A stretch of DNA of 51,842 bases from Holophagaceae bacterium (GTDB lineage: Bacteria > Acidobacteriota > Holophagae > Holophagales > Holophagaceae): contig JANYLR010000020.1 in NCBI GenBank assembly GCA_025363715.1, forward strand, positions 1 to 51,842, read 5' to 3'. Both the position numbers and the translations under genes were made by a program. This document shows positions 24,731-32,188 of the stretch, one piece after another (position 1 is the stretch's first letter; each line of letters begins with the position of its first letter). Under the pieces are notes generated by a model, which was not told the origin of the DNA, did no database searches, and saw only the letters and a program-made list of their open reading frames with translations.

Positions 24731-26244
24731 GACCCCGTCATCAGGTGGCCCACCGCTTCCGCCTGCCACTGGCCCCGCGGGAACTCGCCCACGAGGGCTC
24801 CCCCGTAGAGGACCAGCAGTCGGTCGCTCATCTCGGCGAGCTCCTCCAGATCCTCCGAGATCAGGAGGATGCCGCTGCCCCCATCGCGGGCCCGCCGGAG
24901 CAGGTCCCGCACGGACCCGGCGCTGCGCACATCCAGGCCGCGGGTGGGGTAGAGCGCCACGACGAGCCTCGGCTGATGGGCCATTTCCCGGGCGATGACC
25001 ACCCGCTGGAGGTTGCCGCCTGAGAGAGCGCCGATGGGCGGGTCGAGCCTGGGAACCGGGAAGGCCAGGGCAGCGAAGGACTCGCCCATGGCCGCCTCCA
25101 GTTTCCGCCAGTCGATCCTGGGGCCCTTCCAGTACCGGCGGCCGGTGCCCAGCACCAGGTTCTCCCGGACAGAGAGCCCGGGCACCGCCGCCATCACCAG
25201 GGGATCCTCCGGCACGAAGGCCACGCCGCTCTCCCGCATCCGGGCGATGGACCAGCGGGAGGCGTTGGTCCCACCGAACCACTTGCTTCCGGCGGACAGG
25301 GGACGGAGGCCGAGGATCAGGTCTCCGAGTTCCTTCTGGCCGCTGCCGGAGACCCCGGCCACGCCCACGATCTCACCGGCTCCGATGCTCACGTCCAGCT
25401 TCCTGAGGGCCGTCTCGCTCCCGAAGGCCGGTGAGGAGGCTCCGCGCAGCTCCAGGATGGGCGGGGTGCCGGATGAGGGCCGCGGTTGACCCTCCGGGTC
25501 GGACCCAGCGACGGGGCTCTGTTCCCCGAACATCAAGGTCACGAGGGCATCCAGGTCCGCCTGCCCCGGGCCGAACCCGCCCTGGACCCGTCCCTGCCGC
25601 ATCACGGTGATGCGGTCGGCGCAGGCGATCACCTCGCGCAGCTTGTGGGTGATGAAGAGGATGGCGTAGCCCTCCGCCTTCAGGGCCTCGAAGACCCGGA
25701 ACAACGCCACCACTTCGTGCGGAGCCAACACCTTGGTGGGCTCATCGAGGATGAGCACCCGGGCCCGGGCCAGGAGCAGCTTGAGGATTTCGACCTTCTG
25801 CTGATCCCCCACGGAGAGCTGCCGGACGGTTGCGGAGGGATCCACCACGAGGCCGAAGCGCTCGCCGAATTCCCGGATCTGCTGGCCCACGGTCTTGAGG
25901 CGGACGACGGGCGGCAGATCGGTGAGGAACAGGGCGATGTTCTCGGCGACGCTGAGGGCGGGAATGAGCATGAAGTTCTGGAACACCATGCCGATGCCCG
26001 CCGCCCGGGCCTCCCGCGGTGAGGGCAGGGCCACCACCTTCCCCTCTAGGCGGATCTCGCCGGCATCGGGGCGGGTGAAGCCGTACAAGGCCTTCGACAG
26101 GGTGCTCTTGCCGGCGCCGTTCTCCCCCAGCAGCGCATGCACCTCACCCCCGTACAGGCTCAGGTCCACGCGGTCATTGGCGGTCACGGCGCCATAGCGC
26201 TTGGTAATGCCACGGGCCTCGAGCAGGGGAATAGCAGGGTTCAT
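24718..26244 (-). CDS. ABC transporter ATP-binding protein, two-domain (BMP/sugar type)
   Basis: ATPase subunit with two nucleotide-binding domains, 508 residues, powering the BMP-type importer. Domain 1 has Walker [10 protein letters not shown], the signature region [14 protein letters not shown] and Walker [11 protein letters not shown]. Domain 2 has the degenerate loop [10 protein letters not shown], the signature [15 protein letters not shown] and ALYPTRGLD, as usual in this class, where the second site is altered. I use ATG 26244; a GTG at 26253 is equally in frame and would add three residues. The last four residues (SKSA) and the TAA stop are read from the inverted end of the repeat at 24455-24730, so insertion there probably replaced the original C terminus. 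It follows the AraC-type gene by about 24 bases. Confidence 0.92.
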   Translation of the reverse strand: MNPAIPLLEARGITKRYGAVTANDRVDLSLYGGEVHALLGENGAGKSTLSKALYGFTRPDAGEIRLEGKVVALPSPREARAAGIGMVFQNFMLIPALSVAENIALFLTDLPPVVRLKTVGQQIREFGERFGLVVDPSATVRQLSVGDQQKVEILKLLLARARVLILDEPTKVLAPHEVVALFRVFEALKAEGYAILFITHKLREVIACADRITVMRQGRVQGGFGPGQADLDALVTLMFGEQSPVAGSDPEGQPRPSSGTPPILELRGASSPAFGSETALRKLDVSIGAGEIVGVAGVSGSGQKELGDLILGLRPLSAGSKWFGGTNASRWSIARMRESGVAFVPEDPLVMAAVPGLSVRENLVLGTGRRYWKGPRIDWRKLEAAMGESFAALAFPVPRLDPPIGALSGGNLQRVVIAREMAHQPRLVVALYPTRGLDVRSAGSVRDLLRRARDGGSGILLISEDLEELAEMSDRLLVLYGGALVGEFPRGQWQAEAVGHLMTGSKSA

Positions 26245-26268
26245 GGCGGCCACGGGATGAATCCGTTC

Positions 26269-27231
26269 CTAAAGTGGCTTCACAGCCAGACAGAGCTCCA
26301 CGTCATGCAGGCCTTCGGGGTCGGTCTTCGGATCATTGAGGTGAATCTCCAAGCAGGGCCGCTCGTCGGGCTGGTATCCGCTGCCGGGCAGCCAGCCGCT
26401 CATGAGGGCATCCCAGGTTTCCATGTACTGCCTGGCGTCGATCCGGACCCGGGTGATCGCGTAGGAACCGCCTGCGAGCCGCTGCCTGCAGATTTCGCCG
26501 TCGACCCTGGTCTCTTCGGGAATGGTGATGGCCGCATCCAACCGGAGCCTTTCGGCAGCGGTGATCTCCATTTCGGGATTGTCGTGGTGGATGCTCAGGA
26601 GCCGGGCGGACGGGTGGTCGAGGAGCCCCCGGGGCCCGGCCCAGCCGCGGATGCGCTGGAAGAGGCGCTCGAACAGATCCGCGTTCTCTTGGAAGGAACC
26701 CACATGGCGCACATAGGCCACGTGCATGGGCGGAAGCTGCTTCAACCTGACCTGGAGATTCATGGCGGAGGGGTGCTCTCTGGGGGAACCCTGCGGTTCT
26801 GTTCCATCCGAGGATGCGATCCCACCCTTGCCCTCCGCTTTGCAGATCTTGCGATTGGCGGGGTGGATCCTGCGTTCCTTGCGCCACTCGCTGGCGGAGA
26901 CCCCGTGGAAGCCCCGGAAGGCCCGGGCGAAGGTGGACGACGAGGAGAACCCGCAGTCCAGGGCGATCTCCGTGACGGGCTTCCGCGGGTCGTAGATCAG
27001 CTGCGCCGCCGCCCGCTCCACCCGCAGGCGGAAGATAAAATCGTGGATCGTCTCCCCCATCCACCCGTGGAACAGGCGGTGGAAGTGGCAGGGGGAGAAA
27101 CAGGCCACCTTGGCCAGAGTCTCCAGATCCATCGGCTCCGCGAGGTGCCTCTGGATGTGATCCACGACCCGGTTGAAGCGCGCCGCATATTCGGCGCGAC
27201 GGGATTCCATGGTGAAGGCATCGGGGGGCAT
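26269..27231 (-). CDS. AraC-type regulator fused to a GyrI-like effector domain
   Basis: A 320-residue transcription regulator. Residues of about 18-120 hold two helix-turn-helix units of the AraC/Rob type (LETLAKVACFSPCHFHRLFH and ITEIALDCGFSSSSTFARAF, with one residue changed in context). After a linker of about 35 residues, the part from about 155 to 320 resembles GyrI/SOUL-type small-molecule binding domains (MNLQVRLKQLPPMHVAYVRH, EITAAERLRLDAAI, GGSYAITRVRI). This order, DNA-binding domain first, is that of Rob-like proteins. It sits directly upstream of the importer/FdrA genes on the same strand, so it may control them in response to the imported compound; that is inference. ATG 27231 or the ATG seven codons later are both possible. 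Confidence 0.88.
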   Translation of the reverse strand: MPPDAFTMESRRAEYAARFNRVVDHIQRHLAEPMDLETLAKVACFSPCHFHRLFHGWMGETIHDFIFRLRVERAAAQLIYDPRKPVTEIALDCGFSSSSTFARAFRGFHGVSASEWRKERRIHPANRKICKAEGKGGIASSDGTEPQGSPREHPSAMNLQVRLKQLPPMHVAYVRHVGSFQENADLFERLFQRIRGWAGPRGLLDHPSARLLSIHHDNPEMEITAAERLRLDAAITIPEETRVDGEICRQRLAGGSYAITRVRIDARQYMETWDALMSGWLPGSGYQPDERPCLEIHLNDPKTDPEGLHDVELCLAVKPL

Positions 27232-27262
27232 GGCGGGCCATCCTGACAGGAAAGACCTGGCT

Positions 27263-27733
27263 TCACTTTAATGGGATGGCGCCGCCGCACGGCCCTGGAT
27301 CTGAGAGGGCCCGCCAGGGCTCCAGCACGAAGGCCCGGCTGAAGGCTCGTGGATGCGGCAGCTCCAGGGTCAATTCCGCGCCCAGAACACGCAGAGCCTC
27401 CGGGGTCTCCCAGGTCCAGCTCCCCGGCGGCCCATCCGTGGTGATGAGGTCCAGGTCCAGGGTGCGGGGGGCATTCCTCCCCGCATTCCGATCGCGGCCT
27501 GTGGCCAGCTCCAGGCGCAGCAGGGACTCCAGCAGGCGGCGCGGATCGGATTCTTCTGTCACCAGGATGGCCACCGTGTTGAGGTAGGCAGGGCCACGCC
27601 CGGACTCGTCCGGCGTCTCCATCACCAGCGGCGAAGGCGACACGGCGCCCAGGGTGCGCAGCGCAGCCAGCCCCGCCTCCAGGTGCGCTTGGCGATCACC
27701 GAGGTTCGAGCCGAGGGCGATGACGGCTTTCAT
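27263..27733 (-). CDS. folK: HPPK, 2-amino-4-hydroxy-6-hydroxymethyldihydropteridine pyrophosphokinase
   Basis: Transfers pyrophosphate from ATP to the pterin in folate synthesis; cytosolic. The 156 residues match the family. The N-terminal ALGSNLGDRQAHL, the middle GPAYLNTVAIL and the signature RDRNAGRNAPRTLDLDLI, which contains the two Mg-binding Asp residues, are all present, as is LPHPRAFSRAFVLEP. The gene is alone among folate genes in this window; folP, folB and folE are absent. It starts right beside the phased palindrome at 27739-27812 and is followed after about 30 bases by the AraC-type regulator. Confidence 0.95.
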   Translation of the reverse strand: MKAVIALGSNLGDRQAHLEAGLAALRTLGAVSPSPLVMETPDESGRGPAYLNTVAILVTEESDPRRLLESLLRLELATGRDRNAGRNAPRTLDLDLITTDGPPGSWTWETPEALRVLGAELTLELPHPRAFSRAFVLEPWRALSDPGPCGGAIPLK

Positions 27734-27738
27734 TTTTT

Positions 27739-27812
27739 AACCGCAGATGTCGCAGATGGCCGCAGATATAAAACAACGGCCCTCATCTGCGCAAACTGCG
27801 TCATCTGCGGTT
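27739..27812. repeat. Phased palindromic intergenic repeat (CGCAGATG units)
   Basis: The left arm AACCGCAGATGTCGCAG (27739-27755) and right arm CTGCGTCATCTGCGGTT (27796-27812) are inverted copies at 16 of 17 positions. The unit CCGCAGATGT, CGCAGATGGC, CGCAGATATA repeats every ten bases on the left side. The element fills the whole gap between queF and folK. RNA from either strand would form a hairpin. I recall similar CGCAGAT-type palindromes between genes in Acidobacteriota and other phyla, but have not searched for copies. Confidence 0.75.
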
Positions 27813-28226
27813 TCAATGCTTCTTCCCGTGTTCCGCCACCACCAATGTCCGGATGCCGCCACGGATGAGGAAATCGCCCTCCACGCGCAGCCACTGGGGC
27901 TGGAGGGCCTTCACCAGGTCGTCGAGGATCTGGTTGGTGACGGCCTCGTGAAAGGCGCCCTGGTCCCGGAAGCTCCAGAGGTAGAGCTTGAGGGACTTGG
28001 ACTCCACGCAGAGCCGGTCGGGCTGGTAGACGATGCGCAGCTTGGCGAAGTCCGGCTGGCCCGTGAGGGGGCAGAGGCAGGTGAACTCCTCCGTTTCGAA
28101 GGTGATGGTGAAGGGCCGTCCCGGCCGTGGGCTCACAAAGGTGTCAAGCACCCCGGTGGGGCGCGTCACCACGAACTGCGGCAGTGGATTCGGGAGAGAG
28201 GGTTTGGGGGATTTCTTGGTGGCCAT
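27813..28226 (-). CDS. queF: NADPH-dependent 7-cyano-7-deazaguanine reductase
   Basis: Reduces preQ0 to preQ1 in queuosine synthesis; cytosolic. The 137-residue length marks the unimodular type I enzyme. The nitrile-attacking Cys is C52 in [13 protein letters not shown] with Asp D59, followed by the QueF motif [20 protein letters not shown]. The stop codon lies at the edge of the phased palindrome that fills the gap to folK. queC, which makes the substrate preQ0, lies 1.7 kb upstream on the same strand with a radical SAM gene between them; queD and queE are not in the window. Confidence 0.96.
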   Translation of the reverse strand: MATKKSPKPSLPNPLPQFVVTRPTGVLDTFVSPRPGRPFTITFETEEFTCLCPLTGQPDFAKLRIVYQPDRLCVESKSLKLYLWSFRDQGAFHEAVTNQILDDLVKALQPQWLRVEGDFLIRGGIRTLVVAEHGKKH

Positions 28227-28312
28227 GGTCCATCCAGCGGAAGGAGTGAGTCGGGCCCTCCAGCTTAGCCGTTGTCACCAGAGGCTGGTCATCCTCAGTC
28301 GCAGGGAAGCCG

Positions 28313-29818
28313 TCACAGGCCCAGGGGGTGGGGCTTCAGGCCCACCGGCTGGCGGGGATGCCGGTCATACACCTTCGGATCGCCGGATCGCTTCGAGGTG
28401 AAATAGCGCTGGGCGGCCCACACCATGGGCATGTGGCGAACCAGGTGCCAGAGGCTCCACCGGTGTTCCCAGAGACGGCGACCGAATCGCCGCTGGTAGG
28501 CCTTGCTCTTGTAGAACCGCTCGATGTGAGCGTTGTACAGCGCTTCCATCTGTTCCCGGGAGGCGAAGCCCTTGGGCAGGAACACGGGATTGACGCAGTT
28601 GAGCAGCCGCCAGTCTTCGTTGAAGTCTCCTTCTTCCCCCGTCACGCATTCGGCCCAGAGGGGCGCCCCATGGAGCGGGCTGAACTTGGTGAGGTTCATG
28701 TCGTCGAGATCCAGGGAGAGGATGAAGTCGCTGGTCCGCTGGAAGGTCTCTGGGGTCTCCCCGGGAAGGCCGAAGATGAACAGCCCCTTGGCCCTGAGGC
28801 CAGCGGCATGGACCTGCTCCACCGTGCTGCGCACCGCCTCCAGGGTGATCCCTGCCTTGTGCCGGGCCATCAGGCCGGGATCAGCGCTTTCGGCGCCGAA
28901 ACTCACCACGATGCAGCCGGCCTGCTTCAGCAGGCGAAGCAGCTCGTCCGAGGTGTGGCCCGCCCGGATGATGCAGTTGAAATTCAGGCCAAGGGGTTCG
29001 TCGATGAGGCGCTGGCAGAGCTCGGATACTCGGCCCTGGTTGGCCGTGAAGAGGTCATCGTAGACATTGATGTGGTGCACGCCGAAGCGGTCCCGCAGGT
29101 GTTTCATGTGGGCATAGATGTAGGCGGGACTGTTGAATTTGTACTGATGCTCGAAGACCGTCCGGTCGCAGAAGGAGCACGTGTAGGGGCACCCCCTCGA
29201 AGTGATCATGGTGGCCCCGAACCGCTTCGCGTAGCTGAAGAGCGGCAGGTGGTAGCGTTCGGGAAAGCCAGCCAGCTTTTCATAGGCGGGAAAGGGAAGA
29301 TCGTCCAGGTTCAGGAGTCGTGGGCGGCGCGGGTTGGAAACGATGCGCTCCCCGTCCCGCCACACCAGGTTCGGGATATCGGCAAGGGCCTTGCCTTCTG
29401 CCAGGTCCAGGAGCGGCCCTTCGCCCTCGCCCAGGCAGAGGGCGTCGAGCTCGGGGAAGCTCGCCAGCAGCTGTGCCCCCAGGCTGGAGGCATGCGCGCC
29501 GCCCGCCACCACGCGGAGCTCGGGTCGGGCGGCTTTCAGCTGGGTGGCCAGGTCGACCGCATCCATGAAGCCCGAGGTGGTGGCGGAGATCCCCACGAGA
29601 TCTGGTTGCGTGGCCAGGATCTGGACCGCCTGGCCCGCCAGCGAGGACGGTGCCAGCGGACCGAGGCAGTCGTAGATGGCTGTCGGATGCCCGTGCTGCT
29701 CCAGCCAGGCCGCCAGGGACAGGATACCGACGGGGGCCAGCCGGTTGGCCAGCACGGAGAAATCCGGCTGCCCGGGGATGAAGTTGAACCCCGAAGGTTG
29801 GACCAGGGTGACGCGCAT
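28313..29818 (-). CDS. B12-binding-domain radical SAM protein
   Basis: A 501-residue protein with an N-terminal cobalamin-binding-like Rossmann domain (about 1-140: LVQPSGFNF, VGILSLAAWLEQHGH, VGISATTSGFMDA) and a radical SAM domain whose cluster Cys are C210, C214 and C217 in RGCPYTCSFCDR. Later motifs include INVYDDLFTANQGR, VSFGAESADPGLMARHKAGI and KGLFIFGLPGETPETF. The family covers methyltransferases and other radical enzymes such as those modifying hopanoids, lipids or peptides. The Asp/His ligands of cobalamin are not obvious, so B12 use is uncertain. It lies between queC and queF, but nothing in the sequence ties it to queuosine, and the substrate is unknown. Confidence 0.88.
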   Translation of the reverse strand: MRVTLVQPSGFNFIPGQPDFSVLANRLAPVGILSLAAWLEQHGHPTAIYDCLGPLAPSSLAGQAVQILATQPDLVGISATTSGFMDAVDLATQLKAARPELRVVAGGAHASSLGAQLLASFPELDALCLGEGEGPLLDLAEGKALADIPNLVWRDGERIVSNPRRPRLLNLDDLPFPAYEKLAGFPERYHLPLFSYAKRFGATMITSRGCPYTCSFCDRTVFEHQYKFNSPAYIYAHMKHLRDRFGVHHINVYDDLFTANQGRVSELCQRLIDEPLGLNFNCIIRAGHTSDELLRLLKQAGCIVVSFGAESADPGLMARHKAGITLEAVRSTVEQVHAAGLRAKGLFIFGLPGETPETFQRTSDFILSLDLDDMNLTKFSPLHGAPLWAECVTGEEGDFNEDWRLLNCVNPVFLPKGFASREQMEALYNAHIERFYKSKAYQRRFGRRLWEHRWSLWHLVRHMPMVWAAQRYFTSKRSGDPKVYDRHPRQPVGLKPHPLGL

Positions 29819-29933
29819 GGGCCCCCTCTCAGGAAGGGCACTGCCTTGCCCGGAAAGGTACTAGGGCAACACTTCAGACGATACCACTGGCATGTTTGCG
29901 GCCATCGCCGGGCTGGATACCGAGCCCTGCGAG

Positions 29934-30650
29934 TCACCAAGCCGACAGGTTACCGGGACGCAGACTCTCGGGAATGAAGGCGTAGGGGATGGGGTCGATC
30001 ACTCCCGCCTCCTTGAACCCGCGCAGGCGCAGGTGGCAGGAGTCACAGCGGCCGCAGGCCTCGGCCTCACCCTGGTAGCAGGACCAGCTGAGGTGGAGGG
30101 GCGCGCCCAGGTCACGGCCCTTCGCCACGATTTCCGATTTGCGGAAGTGGATGAGCGGGGCATGGAAGGCCAGCTTTGTTTCGGGCCTGGTGCCCAGGTT
30201 GGCAGTCTGTTCGAAGCTCTTCAGGAAGGCTTCGCGGCAGTCGGGGTAGCCGCTGCTGTCCTCCTCCACGAAGCCCACGAAGATGGCCGAGGCACCCAGC
30301 ACCTCGGCCCAGCTCACGCAGGTGGCCAGCAGGTGGGCGTTGCGGAAGGGCACATAGCTCACGGGCACCCCCGCGCGTTCCAGATCGCCCTCGGGCAGGG
30401 CGATGGAGGCGTCCGTGAGGGCCGAGCCACCGATGGCCTTCAGGGTGTCGAAGCCGATGATGAGGCGGCGGCTATCGCGGACCTCGTAAAAGTCCGCGAT
30501 AGCGTGAAAAGCCTGCCTTTCGCGCTGTTGTGTCAATTGTCCGTAGTCCGCGTGGAGCAGGGCTAATTCGTAACCCGCAGCCTTCGCGATGGCAGCCGTG
30601 ACACAGCTGTCCATGCCACCGGAGAGGGAAACGACGGCCAGCTCAGCCAT
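29934..30650 (-). CDS. queC: 7-cyano-7-deazaguanine synthase
   Basis: Converts 7-carboxy-7-deazaguanine to preQ0 with ATP and ammonia in queuosine synthesis. The 238 residues include the PP-loop SLSGGMDSCV near the N terminus, YVPFRNAHLL and the C-terminal zinc site spanning CYQGEAEACGRCDSCHLR with four Cys. ATG 30650 has GGAAGGGA upstream. The frame is open further upstream, but that part overlaps the acyltransferase. The start overlaps the acyltransferase stop by eight bases, so the two are translationally coupled. Confidence 0.96.
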   Translation of the reverse strand: MAELAVVSLSGGMDSCVTAAIAKAAGYELALLHADYGQLTQQRERQAFHAIADFYEVRDSRRLIIGFDTLKAIGGSALTDASIALPEGDLERAGVPVSYVPFRNAHLLATCVSWAEVLGASAIFVGFVEEDSSGYPDCREAFLKSFEQTANLGTRPETKLAFHAPLIHFRKSEIVAKGRDLGAPLHLSWSCYQGEAEACGRCDSCHLRLRGFKEAGVIDPIPYAFIPESLRPGNLSAW

Positions 30651-31347
30651 GGCTGATCCCTTCCGCCCACCGTTCCAACTCATCCATCTCTCGCTGAAGG
30701 CGCAAGCCTTCAGCGCCATCCTCCACCTTGGGTGGAACCCGATAGGGCTGGCCGTAGCGGATGGTGCAGGTGGCGAATGGCAGGGGGATGACCATGCGGT
30801 CCCATGTTTTCAGGTGGAAGCAGCGGTCATAGGCCAGCGTCACGGGCACGATCCAAGCCCCTGTCTTCCGGGCCAGGGCGATGGTGCCGGGCTTCAGCTC
30901 CCGGAGCGGTCCGCGGGGACCGTCCGGTGTGATGCCGAAATCCCAGCCCTGGCGCACGGCCTGGATCATGCGGACCAGGGCCTTGGCCCCATCGTCGCTG
31001 GCGGTGCCGCGCACGGCATGGATGCCGAACCAGCGCCAGGTGGCGGCGCTGCGCTCGCCATCCTTGCTGTCGCTGGAGAGGATGGCCACGCCTCGCTCCC
31101 GGCGCTGGAAGGGATAGGCCAGGGGCATCATGAAGAGGCGCCGGTGCCAGAAGGTCAGGATGAACCGCTCGTCCCGGGCCACCAGGTCCTCCACGGCCTC
31201 GAAGCCGATCCGGCGCTCCCTCAGGGTGTAGGACCACAGCTTCGAGAGACCCGCCACCAGGAAGGGCACCACGCGGAAGTTCAGCCACACGGATAGGGGC
31301 GAACCCAGGGGCCGGCCCCGCTCGGCGATATCGACCCGGGCCGCCAT
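30643..31347 (-). CDS. DUF374 / lysophospholipid acyltransferase-like protein
   Basis: A 234-residue membrane-associated acyltransferase-like protein of the DUF374 family. Visible motifs are RFILTFWHRRLFMMPL, corresponding to the His acceptor block of LPLAT proteins, AILSSDSKDGERS, and GITPDGPRGPLRELKPG, the conserved phosphate-binding block. One N-terminal hydrophobic stretch (VVPFLVAGLSKLW) may bind the membrane. The likely role is acyl transfer in lipid A or phospholipid assembly, with an unproved substrate. ATG 31347 overlaps the hslO stop as TGATG, so the genes are coupled, and its own stop overlaps queC. Confidence 0.88.
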   Translation of the reverse strand: MAARVDIAERGRPLGSPLSVWLNFRVVPFLVAGLSKLWSYTLRERRIGFEAVEDLVARDERFILTFWHRRLFMMPLAYPFQRRERGVAILSSDSKDGERSAATWRWFGIHAVRGTASDDGAKALVRMIQAVRQGWDFGITPDGPRGPLRELKPGTIALARKTGAWIVPVTLAYDRCFHLKTWDRMVIPLPFATCTIRYGQPYRVPPKVEDGAEGLRLQREMDELERWAEGISHG

Positions 31348-32183
31348 CAGGCCCCCCCTGCTATGAGATCGAGGCGGGTGATGGGATACAAGGTGCCACA
31401 GTAGTCGCAGCGAACCTCCAGGGGTTCGTCCCCCTTGAAGAGATCCGCCTTCTGCTCCAACGAGAAGCGGCGCAGGGTCTCGAGCAAGGCCTGGCGGGTG
31501 CAGCGGCAGCGGTAGAAGAGCACCGTGGCCGTGGCCTCCTCCGTGCCTTCGCCTTGGGAGATCCAGTTGGCCAGGAACTCCGCCGTGCGCTCCCAGAAAG
31601 GCACCACCTCGAGGCTTTCGATGGCCTGGACCAGACGGGCCAACCGGGCGGGCGGACAGTCCGGCAGGGGCTCCACCAGCAGGCCCCCCGCCTCGCCGGT
31701 GCCCGGATCGCACCAGAGGGTGAGGCTAGCCTGGATCTGCTCCGAGCTCTGCAGGTAGTGCTCCAGCTGGACCTGGATGCCGCCCTCCACCAGGGCCAGG
31801 TTGCCGATGTAGGGCTGGCCCGTGGCATTGGAGCGCATCACCTGGAGCAGACCCGGCGCCGAGACCCAGTCCCCGGATTCCACGGCGCTGAGATCCAGGA
31901 CGCCGCGGATGGTGCCATCCGGCCAGCAGTCCGCCACCACGGCCCGGGCGCGACCCGCCCCCTTCACCAGCAACTGCAGGCGCTCCGCGAAAGCCGTGCG
32001 TCCCTGCAGCAGGGCTGTAGCCGTCAGCAGCTCGGTGAGGCAGGCGCAGGCTGCCGGGTCCAGATGTGGATGCCCCCGCCGGACGCCATCCCAGAGCGGG
32101 CTGGCATCCATCGAAGACAGACGGATGTGCCGGTCCTGCGTGAGGGCCTTCAACACCCGGGCCTGGTGGATCGATTCAGCCAT
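31347..32183 (-). CDS. hslO: Hsp33 redox-activated chaperone
   Basis: Cytosolic holdase activated by oxidation, when its zinc site opens. The 278-residue product has the Hsp33 core, with LLVKGAGRARAVVADCWPDG and VSAPGLLQVMRSN as recognisable blocks. The C-terminal redox switch has C226 and C228 (CRC) and C259 and C262 (CDYC), giving CxC-X30-CxxC, within the usual spacing. It starts five bases after the M2 peptidase stop, and its stop overlaps the acyltransferase start. Confidence 0.94.
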   Translation of the reverse strand: MAESIHQARVLKALTQDRHIRLSSMDASPLWDGVRRGHPHLDPAACACLTELLTATALLQGRTAFAERLQLLVKGAGRARAVVADCWPDGTIRGVLDLSAVESGDWVSAPGLLQVMRSNATGQPYIGNLALVEGGIQVQLEHYLQSSEQIQASLTLWCDPGTGEAGGLLVEPLPDCPPARLARLVQAIESLEVVPFWERTAEFLANWISQGEGTEEATATVLFYRCRCTRQALLETLRRFSLEQKADLFKGDEPLEVRCDYCGTLYPITRLDLIAGGA

Positions 32184-32188
32184 ACCGT

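Noticed and set aside
27739..27812. CRISPR-like array
   Set aside because: The ten-base units are too short, there are no spacers and the whole is a palindrome, so it is not a CRISPR array.
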